Below, one piece after another: positions 25,872 through 34,140 of a stretch of 41,065 nt of DNA. A program made the position numbers and the translations under genes. Within the stretch, counting starts at the first letter, position 1, and every line of letters begins with the position of its first letter. Below the pieces are notes generated by a model that worked only from the letters and a program-made list of their open reading frames with translations, was not told the origin of the DNA and searched no databases. This DNA is from Anaerolineae bacterium CFX9 (GTDB taxonomy: Bacteria; Chloroflexota; Anaerolineae; Aggregatilineales; Phototrophicaceae). The DNA lies in assembly GCA_030263515.1 (NCBI GenBank), contig SZPD01000002.1, positions 1 through 41,065 on the forward strand. Reading direction: 5' to 3'.

Positions 25872-26935
25872 GCGACACACGCATTCTGCCCGTCAACCCA
25901 ACCCACCCGGAAGCCGGCATCATCGCGGAAGCCAGCGCCATCCTGCTCAGCGGAGGGCTGGTCGCTTTCCCTACGGAAACGGTCTATGGACTGGGCGCAA
26001 ACGCCTTCGATGCGGCGGCGGTCGAGAAAATCTTCGCGGCCAAGAACCGCCCTGCACATGACCCGCTCATCGTGCATATCAGCGCCGCAGCCCAACTCGC
26101 TGATGTTGCAGCCGATATTCCGCCTCTGGCAGAAGCGCTGGCAGCCCGCTTCTGGCCCGGTCCGCTGACGCTGGTTCTGCGGCGCGGGCAGCGAGTTCCA
26201 CACAGCGTCACGGCGGGCACAGAGACAGTCGCCGTGAGAATGCCCGCGCACCCGGTGGCCAAAGCGCTGATCGCCGCGGCGGGCACGCCGATTGCCGCCC
26301 CAAGCGCCAACACCTTCAGCCGGCCAAGCGCCACAACCGCCGCGCATGTTCTCGATGATCTGGGCGGCAGGATCGACCTGATCCTGGATGGCGGGGCGGC
26401 CCCCATCGGCGTTGAAAGCACTGTCGTCGATCTGATCAGCGATCCGCCTGTCATCCTGAGGCCGGGCGGGGTTTCACTTGAAGCGCTGCGCATGCTCATG
26501 CCTGCGGTGCAGCTCAGACCACGCTTTATAGAGGATGCCGCCGCCAGCTCACCGGGTCAGCTTCTGAAGCATTACTCGCCGAAGGCACAGGTCATGCTCT
26601 ACACCGGCAGTGATCCTGAAACTGTGCTGGCGCGGATGATCGATCAGGGAACACGGCTGATCTACGATGGAAAGCGCGTCGGGGCGATCCTTGTGGAGGA
26701 AGATGCCGGCGTGTTTCATGAACTGGTGAGGGCAGATATCGCCGTCATCGGTTCCGAGCATGATCTGGAAAGCGTGGCGGCCGGGTTGTTTTCAGCAATG
26801 AGGACACTTGACCAGCGGGGGGTGGATGTGATCATGGTACGCGATCCGGGACGTGAGGGGATCGGCGCGGCCATCTGGGATCGCCTGCTGCGCGCCGCAG
26901 AGGGACACGTAATCGAGGTTCACCCGCCAGCGTAA
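25868..26935 (+). CDS. L-threonylcarbamoyladenylate synthase, Sua5 type
   Basis: This enzyme makes threonylcarbamoyl-AMP from threonine, bicarbonate and ATP for the t6A modification of tRNAs that read ANN codons. Residues ~10-215 form the YrdC-like domain with FPTETVYGLGANAFD, KNRPAHDPL, FWPGPLTLVL and PSANTFSRPS. The final ~110 residues are the Sua5 domain (HYSPKAQVMLYTG), which makes this the long form rather than TsaC. It is translationally coupled to fmt by ATGA; both act on tRNA used in translation. Confidence 0.95.
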   Translation: MSDTRILPVNPTHPEAGIIAEASAILLSGGLVAFPTETVYGLGANAFDAAAVEKIFAAKNRPAHDPLIVHISAAAQLADVAADIPPLAEALAARFWPGPLTLVLRRGQRVPHSVTAGTETVAVRMPAHPVAKALIAAAGTPIAAPSANTFSRPSATTAAHVLDDLGGRIDLILDGGAAPIGVESTVVDLISDPPVILRPGGVSLEALRMLMPAVQLRPRFIEDAAASSPGQLLKHYSPKAQVMLYTGSDPETVLARMIDQGTRLIYDGKRVGAILVEEDAGVFHELVRADIAVIGSEHDLESVAAGLFSAMRTLDQRGVDVIMVRDPGREGIGAAIWDRLLRAAEGHVIEVHPPA

Positions 26936-26964
26936 AACAAACGCGCCCACCGAACGGTGAGCGC
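26934..26964 (-). terminator. Intrinsic terminator after malate dehydrogenase
   Basis: GCGCCCACCG (26943-26952) faces CGGTGAGCGC (26955-26964) with one mismatch and a tight loop. On the minus strand the hairpin is followed by GTTTGTTTTA (plus 26934-26942), which fits a minus-strand terminator. Confidence 0.55.
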
Positions 26965-26989
26965 ATCTGAACAGCGGCTGAGCGCAGCT

Positions 26990-27934
26990 CTAGTAGCCGA
27001 GGACACCCACCACATTCCGCACTGCCGACGCGCTGATCTCCAGCATCGCCTTCTCTTCGTCATTGAGCTGCATCTCGATCACCCGCTCAACGCCGTTTGC
27101 GCCAAGCACGGCTGGCACGCCGATATACAGCCCGTTATAGCCATATTCACCGTTGAGATACACGGCGCTGGGGATCACGCGCTTCTGATCGCGGATGACC
27201 GCTTCGACCATTTCGACCGTGCCTGCCGCGGGCGCATACCAGGCGCTGACTCCGATCAGCCCGACGATCTCGCCGCCGCCCTTGCGCGTGCGCTCGATGA
27301 TCTGCTGGAGCTTTTCTTCAGACATCAGCTCGCGCACAGGAATGCCGGCAACGGAGGTATGCCGGGGCAGCGGAACCATCTCATCGCCATGACCGCCAAG
27401 CACGATGCCGTGAATGTCACGGACGCTCACGCCGAGTTCCATGGCGAGGAATGTCTTGTAACGCGCCGTATCGAGCGCGCCCGCCTGACCGATGACACGA
27501 TTGGACGGGAACCCGCTCTCGTGCAGCGCCACATGGCACATGGCATCGAGTGGATTCGAAACGATGATGAAGACGGCGTTCGGGCTGAGCCGGGCAGATT
27601 TCTGTACCACCTCGCCAACGATCTTCTGATTGGTGCGCACCAGCTCATCGCGGCTGGGGAACTGCCCTGTTACGGGATCCTTCTTGCGCGGCACACCCGC
27701 TGTGACCACGATCACATCGGAATTGGCGGTCATCTCGTAATCGCTGCCGCCAACGATGTTCAGGTCGAACTTCATCACCGGCGCAGATTCCGCCAGGTCG
27801 AGCGCCTTACCTTTGGCAGGTCCTTCCAGGATGTCCACCAGCACCACATCTGCCAGTTCGCGGGTGGCGATCCAGTGGGCACACGTCGCGCCGACGTTGC
27901 CTGCCCCAATCACCGTTACCTTACTGCGAGCCAT
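26990..27934 (-). CDS. mdh: Malate dehydrogenase, LDH-like type
   Basis: It reversibly oxidises malate to oxaloacetate with NAD in central carbon metabolism. The 314-residue protein has the NAD-binding GAGNVG near residue 11, the aspartate VLVDILEG that prefers NAD, the substrate-loop arginines in GVPRKKDP, VSNPLDAM, and the active-site GLVLGGHGDEMVPL-type block (VLGGHGDEMVPLPRH). The GVPRKKDP loop fits malate dehydrogenase rather than lactate dehydrogenase. GAGAGGA lies nine bases before the ATG. The ~200 bases upstream (27935-28133) have a small 5-bp hairpin behind the phosphatase gene and no clear promoter. Confidence 0.96.
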   Translation of the reverse strand: MARSKVTVIGAGNVGATCAHWIATRELADVVLVDILEGPAKGKALDLAESAPVMKFDLNIVGGSDYEMTANSDVIVVTAGVPRKKDPVTGQFPSRDELVRTNQKIVGEVVQKSARLSPNAVFIIVSNPLDAMCHVALHESGFPSNRVIGQAGALDTARYKTFLAMELGVSVRDIHGIVLGGHGDEMVPLPRHTSVAGIPVRELMSEEKLQQIIERTRKGGGEIVGLIGVSAWYAPAAGTVEMVEAVIRDQKRVIPSAVYLNGEYGYNGLYIGVPAVLGANGVERVIEMQLNDEEKAMLEISASAVRNVVGVLGY

Positions 27935-28133
27935 AGTCGCTAGTCCTCTCTCAAAGCTATCGCCAGAATACCGGGTTTAAGGATAACACCGTCCCGTATC
28001 AGATTAAAGATGACAGGATGAAAAGCGGATGAACAGGCCGGATTCATCAGGCATTGTACGGGATTGGATCGGGGTGTGGAAACGAACAGATGTTATCTGC
28101 TGACAGGACGAAGCTCACGTTTGGAGGACGCGG

Positions 28134-28787
28134 CTACTGTGCGTTGGCTTCGCCCTGATCGTTGTGCACCACGTCGGCATTCAGGTGATCGACCTGCCCC
28201 ACCCCCACCAGACGGAAGTGTTCCCCATCGTCCGTTTCAAGGGTGGTGATGCTGGTGTTGCTGATATGTACCATCGGCTTATCGATCTCATCACCGACCA
28301 GGCGGCGGAGCAGAATGCGGATCGTTCCGCCGTGGGTCACCACGACGATATCCCCATCGCCGTTGGCGGCCAGGGCATGCTGAAGCGCCTGATACGAACG
28401 TTCCTGCATGATGAGGCGAGATTCACCATTCGGAAACCGGTATCCCATGAAGTCATTATGCGAATCCTTCCATTCTCTGGGATACCGGGCGATGATCTCA
28501 TCGCGCGTCAGCCCCTGAAACACGCCCAGGTTCAGCTCACGCCAGCGAGGATCCAGCACAGGATCCAGCCCGTGTTCCCGCCCGATGATCGCCGCCGTTT
28601 CGGCCGCGCGCCGCAGATCGCTGGCGAAGATCGCGCCGAGCCGGCGATCGCGCAGGTAACGCGCAACCCGCAGCGCCTGCTCACGACCGAGATCATTCAG
28701 CTCAATATCGATCGTGCCTTGCCAGCGTCCGCTGACGTTCCAGTCTGTCTCTCCATGTCTGATCAGCAGTACCCGTTTCGTCTCCAT
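28134..28787 (-). CDS. Histidine phosphatase (phosphoglycerate mutase-like)
   Basis: The 217-residue protein has the signature LIRHGETDWN (H11 phosphorylated in the mechanism), RWQGTIDIELNDLGREQA, and later the second histidine in VVVTHGGTIRI. These features give a broad-specificity phosphatase or 2,3-bisphosphoglycerate-dependent mutase relative; the exact substrate (a sugar phosphate or alpha-ribazole phosphate, for example) is not evident. A GAGG stands close to the ATG. It is divergent from the small membrane-protein operon. Confidence 0.92.
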   Translation of the reverse strand: METKRVLLIRHGETDWNVSGRWQGTIDIELNDLGREQALRVARYLRDRRLGAIFASDLRRAAETAAIIGREHGLDPVLDPRWRELNLGVFQGLTRDEIIARYPREWKDSHNDFMGYRFPNGESRLIMQERSYQALQHALAANGDGDIVVVTHGGTIRILLRRLVGDEIDKPMVHISNTSITTLETDDGEHFRLVGVGQVDHLNADVVHNDQGEANAQ

Positions 28788-28829
28788 TGGCCTCGCTTAC
28801 CTGTAACATCGGACACAAATGACCGGCAT

Positions 28830-28861
28830 CCCGGCGAATAGGGTTGACGCGCTTCGCCGGG
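28830..28861. repeat. Perfect inverted repeat around the -35 of the membrane-protein operon
   Basis: CCCGGCGAA (28830-28838) and TTCGCCGGG (28853-28861) are perfect 9-base arms around a 14-base centre that contains the proposed -35 TTGACG. The arm centres are 23 bases apart, about two helical turns, which fits a dimeric repressor site. There is no T-run, so it is not a terminator. Confidence 0.45.
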
Positions 28862-28872
28862 AACGGCAAAAT
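28844..28872 (+). promoter_or_regulatory. Promoter of the membrane protein-era operon
   Basis: TTGACG (28844-28849), a 17-base spacer and CAAAAT (28867-28872). The start would be near 28879, just after the ATG at 28876, so that ATG cannot be the usual start and GTG at 28927 is preferred. Confidence 0.5.
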
Positions 28873-28926
28873 TAGATGGCATTGTACCAGAAGCTGCGGT
28901 CACTAGATGACCTGGGAGCGCCATCC

Positions 28927-29271
28927 GTGAAATATAACAACAAACACACCAGCAATCCGCTGAATTTTGGTATGTCGATGGTCGCCGGTCTGGGAGTCAT
29001 CGTGATGATCATCGCGCTGGCGGTCGGCGTAGTCTCAGGCGACTCAGCCAATACCGGGCTGATCGGCGTCACATTTGCCGCGGGCTTGCTGATGCTGATC
29101 AGCGGCGTGGCAGCCTGGCTGGCCGTGGTTCGCCCCTTCGAGCGCTTCGACGATATCAATGTGCCGAAGTATACCGGTCATCATGACCACCATGATGCGC
29201 ATGAGGATCACAGCCACAACGCCATCGTCAGTGCCGACGACCAGCATCACCCGGCCGGGTCTGCCCATTAA
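28927..29271 (+). CDS. Small two-helix membrane protein with His-rich tail
   Basis: I choose the GTG at 28927 because GGGAG lies eight to nine bases before it and the proposed promoter starts transcription after the upstream ATG at 28876. The ~114-residue product has a short polar start, two hydrophobic segments (about residues 15-38 and 47-70) and a soluble tail with YTGHHDHHDAHEDHSHNA, nine His in a short stretch with several Asp and Glu. This tail could bind metal ions such as Zn, Ni or Cu, but no family is recognised. The next gene starts five bases after its stop. Confidence 0.6.
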   Translation: MKYNNKHTSNPLNFGMSMVAGLGVIVMIIALAVGVVSGDSANTGLIGVTFAAGLLMLISGVAAWLAVVRPFERFDDINVPKYTGHHDHHDAHEDHSHNAIVSADDQHHPAGSAH

Positions 29272-29276
29272 GCCGC

Positions 29277-29792
29277 ATGCCGCCAGCGATTCCGCCGCGT
29301 CAGCCCGTTGAGGATCGCTTCGAAGGATACCTGTTCGACGATCAGGGAGAGACGCTGATCGCCGCTGCGCCACCTGAAGGCGTCTCTGCCCGTGCCGGTG
29401 AATGGATCGTCCGTTACGGCATCCGCTACCTCGGCAAGCCGCACCTGTCGATCATTCCGGGGCTGGTCGCCGTGGACTATGGTGAGATGCTCAACGGTGA
29501 GGAAGCCTGGCAGTTCCTGCTCCGGCGCAGCAACCTTTACCCACGAGCAGAAGTCTTCGGTTTTCGCAACGATGGACGAGACGAGATGACGTATGTCAGA
29601 AACCTCGATTTCGTTCAGCCGATCGAGGTCCTGCTTTTCGATGACCCGATGGTAAACCTGCCGTCTGCAAGACCGAAAGCCCTGATCGCCGCCGACGACA
29701 CCCAACTGACGCACACTGCCGCGCGCCTGACGGAATATCTGCCGTGTTTTGACAGCCTGGCGGCGTGGCGCGCCAGCCGCTCGCTCACCTGA
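29277..29792 (+). CDS. Conserved-looking protein of unknown function before era
   Basis: The 171-residue product is soluble and has no recognised domain. It has a beta-rich middle with GLVAVDYGEMLNGEEAWQFL and an end with LFDDPMVNLPSARP. The gene lies five bases after the small membrane-protein gene and ends 27 bases before era, on the same strand, so it is probably part of that operon. No Shine-Dalgarno is clear and translation could depend on the preceding gene. The reading frame uses the same codon choice as its neighbours. Confidence 0.6.
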   Translation: MPPAIPPRQPVEDRFEGYLFDDQGETLIAAAPPEGVSARAGEWIVRYGIRYLGKPHLSIIPGLVAVDYGEMLNGEEAWQFLLRRSNLYPRAEVFGFRNDGRDEMTYVRNLDFVQPIEVLLFDDPMVNLPSARPKALIAADDTQLTHTAARLTEYLPCFDSLAAWRASRSLT

Positions 29793-29819
29793 CCGCCCGA
29801 AAGCAAGGAATTTTCTCCG

Positions 29820-30791
29820 ATGACAGACCAGCCGCTGCCTACGCCTGACAATGAGCTTGACAGCGTTTTTGATGATAACCTGCCGCCCGATCACCGGTCT
29901 GGCGTCGTGTCGATCGTCGGGCGACCGAATGTCGGCAAATCCACACTGATCAACCGGCTGCTGGGGCAGAAGATCGCCATCGTCAGCCCCAAGCCCCAGA
30001 CCACGCGCCGCCGCCAGCTCGGCATCTACACCGATGAACGATCGCAAATCCTGTTCATCGATACGCCGGGCTTGCACAATCCACAGCACAAACTCGGCGA
30101 ATACATGGTGCGAAATGCAGAAGCCGCCTTCCACGATGCCGATCTGATCCTGATCATGCTCGATGTATCGGAAAAACCGGAACTCGCCGATCAGCACCTT
30201 GCAGATACCGTCAACCGGCTGCGCAAGGAAACGCCCGTCGTCCTCGTCCTCAACAAGGTGGATCTGCTGAAAGAGGAAACGCGAGACAGCCTGATCGCAG
30301 CGCATACCGCGCTGATCCCCAATCAGCGCGCCTTCCTGATCAGCGCGCAGGATGGAACCGGGATCGATGCCCTGCTGGACTATATCCGCGAGCAGATGCC
30401 GCTGGGTCCCCGCTACTACCCGGTGGACCAGTTGAGTGAAGTCAACATGCGTTACGTGGCGGCGGAGATCGTGCGGGAAAAGGTGATGCTCAACACCGAA
30501 CACGAGATCCCGCATTCGGTGGCGGTGGAAGTGACCAGCTACCGGGAGCGCAGCGACGATCTGACTTATATCAGCGCCGTGATCTATGTCGAGCGCGAAT
30601 CACAGAAAGGCATCATCATCGGCAAGGGCGGCGAGATGATCAAGAAGATCGGCTCTCAGGCGCGCGAGGAACTCAGCGCGATGCTGAATACCAAGGTCTA
30701 TCTGGAGCTTCATGCCAAGGTGCTGAAGAACTGGCGCAGCGACGAGGCGTTGATGAGCCGTCTGGGATACCGCCTGCCGCGTGACGACTAG
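29820..30791 (+). CDS. era: GTPase Era, small-subunit ribosome assembly
   Basis: Era binds the 3' end of 16S rRNA and helps mature the 30S subunit. The 323-residue protein has G1 GRPNVGKS (residues 34-41), G2 TTRRRQLGI, G3 DTPGLHNP, G4 NKVDLL, and a C-terminal KH domain with GIIIGKGGEMIKKIG. There is an extra acidic stretch of about 25 residues before the G domain. AAGGA stands about ten bases ahead of the ATG. Its stop overlaps the stop of the convergent ribF by four bases. Confidence 0.97.
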   Translation: MTDQPLPTPDNELDSVFDDNLPPDHRSGVVSIVGRPNVGKSTLINRLLGQKIAIVSPKPQTTRRRQLGIYTDERSQILFIDTPGLHNPQHKLGEYMVRNAEAAFHDADLILIMLDVSEKPELADQHLADTVNRLRKETPVVLVLNKVDLLKEETRDSLIAAHTALIPNQRAFLISAQDGTGIDALLDYIREQMPLGPRYYPVDQLSEVNMRYVAAEIVREKVMLNTEHEIPHSVAVEVTSYRERSDDLTYISAVIYVERESQKGIIIGKGGEMIKKIGSQAREELSAMLNTKVYLELHAKVLKNWRSDEALMSRLGYRLPRDD

Positions 30792-31720
30792 ATCACCCTG
30801 AGCGCGCTGAGATAGGCGCGGGCAGCCGCCGAATCCTCCGCAATCTGCGAGATGAGGGCGTCGATGCCGCTGAAACGCATTTCCGGGCGCAGCCGGGTCT
30901 CGAATGTGAAACCCAGTGTTTCGCCGTAGATATCCCGATTGAAATCGAGCAGATGCGCCTCGACGGTGACTGACTGACCGTTAAATGTGGGGCGCAAGCC
31001 GACGTTCGTCACCGCCATGAAGCGCTCATCGCCGAGCAGCCCCCAGCCTGCATACACGCCATTGGCAGGGATGACCAGCGACTCTGGCACGGCGATATTG
31101 GCGGTCGGAAAGCCGATTTTGCGCCCGCGCGCCTCTCCATGGACGACTTCGCCGCTCACCGCGTAGGATCGACCGAGCAGATGCCGGGCGGAGACAACAT
31201 CGCCAGCAGTCAGCGCATCACGAATCACGGTGCTGCTGATCGCGCCGCCCTCGCTGAGCAGCAGATCGATGACTTCGACCCCGAAACCTTTTTCCTCGCC
31301 CTGCTGGCGCAGAAAGGCGACGTTGCCTTCGCGCTGATAGCCAAGCGCAAAATCTGAACCGACCCACAGGGTTTCGAGCTGAAGGTACGTATTCATCTGA
31401 TCGACAAAAGCTGCCGCGCGAATGTGACGCAGATCGTCGTCGAAAGGCAGCGTGATCACGACATCGATGCCCAGTGCCATCAGGATCTCGGCGCGTTCTT
31501 CAGGCGTCGTCAGGTAATAGCGGCCGGTGATCCCCCGGATGACGACATCCGGGTGCGGATAGAACGTGATCGCGACAGATAACTGACCGCGGGCACGTGC
31601 CGTTTCAACCAGACGCCGAATGAGGTACTGATGCCCGCGATGGACACCATCAAAGACGCCGATGGTCACAATAGACGGTTTTTCAAGGCGGACTTCAGCC
31701 AGGCTGCGATAATGAGGCAT
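30788..31720 (-). CDS. ribF: Bifunctional riboflavin kinase / FAD synthetase
   Basis: RibF converts riboflavin to FMN and then FAD. The start at 31720 (MPHYRSLAEV) is preferred; the longer frame would add about 20 basic residues with no family counterpart. The N-terminal nucleotidyltransferase has GVFDGVHRGHQYLI and VGSDFALGYQREG, and the C-terminal kinase has HGEARGRKIGFPTANI and TNVGLRPTF. Length (about 310 residues) is normal. It is the last gene of the nusA operon order, 63 bases after truB. No FMN riboswitch sequence is visible ahead of it. Confidence 0.96.
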   Translation of the reverse strand: MPHYRSLAEVRLEKPSIVTIGVFDGVHRGHQYLIRRLVETARARGQLSVAITFYPHPDVVIRGITGRYYLTTPEERAEILMALGIDVVITLPFDDDLRHIRAAAFVDQMNTYLQLETLWVGSDFALGYQREGNVAFLRQQGEEKGFGVEVIDLLLSEGGAISSTVIRDALTAGDVVSARHLLGRSYAVSGEVVHGEARGRKIGFPTANIAVPESLVIPANGVYAGWGLLGDERFMAVTNVGLRPTFNGQSVTVEAHLLDFNRDIYGETLGFTFETRLRPEMRFSGIDALISQIAEDSAAARAYLSALRVI

Positions 31721-31783
31721 ACACACTCTATCCCGAAAAGTCAGTTTCTGATGGCGTTCGCTTACTCTAGCGTGATGCACTCA

Positions 31784-32674
31784 TCACGGCAAAAAAACTT
31801 TCTCCGGCTTCCATAACTCGCCGATCCCCCGCACCACGGCGATCAGTTCTCCACGCTTATCGTATGCCAACGCTGCGCGGCGCTGGTCACCTTCATCGCG
31901 CAGGATCGAACGTCCATGCGCCAGCGCTTCCGCGCTTGCGGCATCGAGAGTCAGGCGTTCCCAGCCAGCCAGTGCGCTGGAGACAGGGATCAGATGAGCC
32001 TGCCAGTCGCCGGAGAACAGCGCATCCGGATCATGCGCATCCTCAATGCGGAAACTTCCGCTGGCGGTTCGGGTCAACCCCGCAAGCGAGCCGCCAACGC
32101 CGAGCGCTTCGCCGAGGTCGTGTGCCAGGCTGCGAATGTACGTTCCTGAACTGCATCTGATGTCGAGAGTCAGCAGCGGCGCTTCCCACGCCTCGATCAC
32201 AAGTTCGTCAATGCGAACGGGGCGCGGCTGCCGCTCAACCACTTCCCCCCGCCGCGCCAGATCGTAGAGCTTTTTACCCTGCTGCTTGACCGCGCTGAAC
32301 ATCGGCGGAACCTGGAGGATCTCGCCGGTGAAGGCGGGCAGCGCAGCCTCGATCTGAGCGCGCGTCACCCCAGAAACATCCTGCTGGCGCACAATAACGC
32401 CCTCTGCATCGTAGGTGTCAGTTTCCGTGCCGAGATGCACTACTGCACGATAGCGCTTGTCTGCCCCCATCACATACTCGCTCAGCCGCGTCGCCGAGCC
32501 GATGCACAGGATCAGCACCCCCGTCGCCAGAGGATCAAGCGTGCCGGCATGCCCTACTTTCAGACTGCGGAAGCCTGAAGCACGGGCAGCACGGCGCGCC
32601 TGATCAACCGCGTCGTGGCTGGTGACTCCCAGAGGTTTGTTGAGGTTGAGGAAGCCGAACGGGTCGCCGATCAT
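31784..32674 (-). CDS. truB: tRNA pseudouridine synthase B
   Basis: TruB makes pseudouridine at position 55 in the T-loop of tRNAs. The 296-residue protein begins with GFLNLNKPLGVTSHD, carries the catalytic aspartate in GHAGTLDPLATG (D47), and has RCSSGTYIRSLAHDLG. The C-terminal part includes ALAYDKRGELIAV. It starts four bases after the nrnA stop and is followed by ribF. Confidence 0.97.
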   Translation of the reverse strand: MIGDPFGFLNLNKPLGVTSHDAVDQARRAARASGFRSLKVGHAGTLDPLATGVLILCIGSATRLSEYVMGADKRYRAVVHLGTETDTYDAEGVIVRQQDVSGVTRAQIEAALPAFTGEILQVPPMFSAVKQQGKKLYDLARRGEVVERQPRPVRIDELVIEAWEAPLLTLDIRCSSGTYIRSLAHDLGEALGVGGSLAGLTRTASGSFRIEDAHDPDALFSGDWQAHLIPVSSALAGWERLTLDAASAEALAHGRSILRDEGDQRRAALAYDKRGELIAVVRGIGELWKPEKVFLP

Positions 32675-32678
32675 GGTG

Positions 32679-33665
32679 CTAGCTGATCACCAGCTCCCCG
32701 CTGCGCACTGCATCCTTGAGCATCGGCATGACCCGCGCATACACATCGTCAAGCGTGCCCTTGACCGTTGCGCCGGACGCCTGTGTATGCCCCCCGCCGC
32801 CGAGCGCAAACGCGACCGAAGCGACGTTGTAGCCCGGCTTGCAGCGAAAACTGAGGTTGACCGCCCCATCGCTGGTCTCACGGAATGTCACTGAAACCAT
32901 CGCTTCGTTGGCAGTACACAACCAGCTCACCAGCCCGTCATCAGAGGGTTCAGTCAAGCCGAGGCTCTCCCAGACCTCCCGGCGGATCAGCGCGGAAATC
33001 ACGCCGTCCTGCAGGGTCACGGTTTGCAGCGCCTGCTTCCAGAGTTCGACCGTGCGATACGGCATACTGTTGAGCGTGCGCTGCGTGATTTCCGTGAGCG
33101 ATGCACCAGCCTCCATCAGAATCTGCGCCTGCGCCAGCGAGTACGCTGTGACATTGCTGGTGGAAAAGCCGATCGTATCGGTCACCAGCCCCGTGAGGAG
33201 CGGGACGGCAATTTCCCGCGTGATGGGGATCTGCATCTGCTGCACCCATTCCAGCACGATCTCCGTCGTAGAGACGGCTTGCGGCTTGATCAGGTGCAGA
33301 TGACCGAAGCGCGTATTCGTCGGATGATGATCCACATTGATCACAAAAGAGCTGTGCGCCCGCCCATAAGCGCCAACATCGCCGCTGCGTTCCTCATCGC
33401 TGGAGTCCAGTGAGACCATCACCGACCAGCTTCCTTCGGTCAGCTTCGGCAGCACAGTCTCCGCGCCGGGCAGGAAACGCAGATACTCCGGCAGTTCCTT
33501 ATCGACGGCGCAGTCCACCCTTTTACCCAGCGCTCGCAGCGCATTCCCCAAACCGAGCAGCGAGCCGATGGCATCGCCATCCGGGTTGAAGTGCGTGACG
33601 AGCAGGATAGACTCAGCGTTCAGCAGGATCCGGGTGGCTTCAGCATAAGGCAGGGTCTCGGTCAT
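32679..33665 (-). CDS. nrnA: DHH-family phosphoesterase, NrnA-like
   Basis: NrnA-type enzymes cut short RNA (nanoRNA) and can dephosphorylate pAp. The 328-residue protein has LLVTHFNPDGDAIGS, then VINVDHHPTN, LLTGLVTDTIGFS and the C-terminal GGGHTQASGATV. It follows rbfA in the common order rbfA-nrnA-truB. The ATG at 33665 lies after the rbfA stop by 14 bases; a GTG at 33695 inside rbfA would add ten residues. Confidence 0.93.
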   Translation of the reverse strand: MTETLPYAEATRILLNAESILLVTHFNPDGDAIGSLLGLGNALRALGKRVDCAVDKELPEYLRFLPGAETVLPKLTEGSWSVMVSLDSSDEERSGDVGAYGRAHSSFVINVDHHPTNTRFGHLHLIKPQAVSTTEIVLEWVQQMQIPITREIAVPLLTGLVTDTIGFSTSNVTAYSLAQAQILMEAGASLTEITQRTLNSMPYRTVELWKQALQTVTLQDGVISALIRREVWESLGLTEPSDDGLVSWLCTANEAMVSVTFRETSDGAVNLSFRCKPGYNVASVAFALGGGGHTQASGATVKGTLDDVYARVMPMLKDAVRSGELVIS

Positions 33666-33679
33666 CGATTTCACTTTCG

Positions 33680-34093
33680 TCAATCGTCCGCCCACTCATC
33701 ATCGGCATCTTCTGCCGCTTCCGCGCTGACTGATTCGACCGGGTCTGCCGGCGGAATATCGAGCGAGGAAAGCAGCCGGTCGATCCGATCGCTGCGTTCC
33801 AGCGAGTGATCCCATCGGAAAACCAGCTCCGGCGTCTTGCGGAGCCGAACCCGCCGGGCGATCTCGGTACGGAGAAAGCCGCGGGCATGACGCAGCCCCT
33901 GCATGACTTCTTCCTCACGTTCTTCTTCGCCCAGCGCGTTGACCCACACACTGGCGAACATCATTTCCGGATCGAGTGTCACCTCGGTAATCGTGATCCC
34001 TTGCAGTCGTGGATCGGAAACCTCACGCAGCAAAAGCTCACTCAGAATGATACGGATGCGTTCAGAGACGCGATCCTGTTTGAAACTGCCCAT
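33680..34093 (-). CDS. rbfA: Ribosome-binding factor A
   Basis: RbfA helps 16S rRNA maturation and the 30S subunit. The 137-residue protein has a KH-type fold with RVSERIRIILSELLLREV, DPRLQGITITEVTLDPEM and the later LRTEIARRVRLRKTPEL. A Glu/Asp tail lies at the end. It starts 47 bases after the infB stop and belongs to the same operon. Confidence 0.96.
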   Translation of the reverse strand: MGSFKQDRVSERIRIILSELLLREVSDPRLQGITITEVTLDPEMMFASVWVNALGEEEREEEVMQGLRHARGFLRTEIARRVRLRKTPELVFRWDHSLERSDRIDRLLSSLDIPPADPVESVSAEAAEDADDEWADD

Positions 34094-34140
34094 GGCAAAC
34101 TCCCTTCGCGAACATCAGCCGGCGGTCGATTCAACAGCGC

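Noticed and set aside
28064-28249. 61-residue open frame between mdh and the phosphatase
   Set aside because: It overlaps the end of the phosphatase gene on the other strand, and nothing in it resembles a known protein.
30788-31800. FMN riboswitch ahead of ribF
   Set aside because: I looked for the conserved RFN-element blocks between truB and ribF and found none; the gap is only 63 bases.
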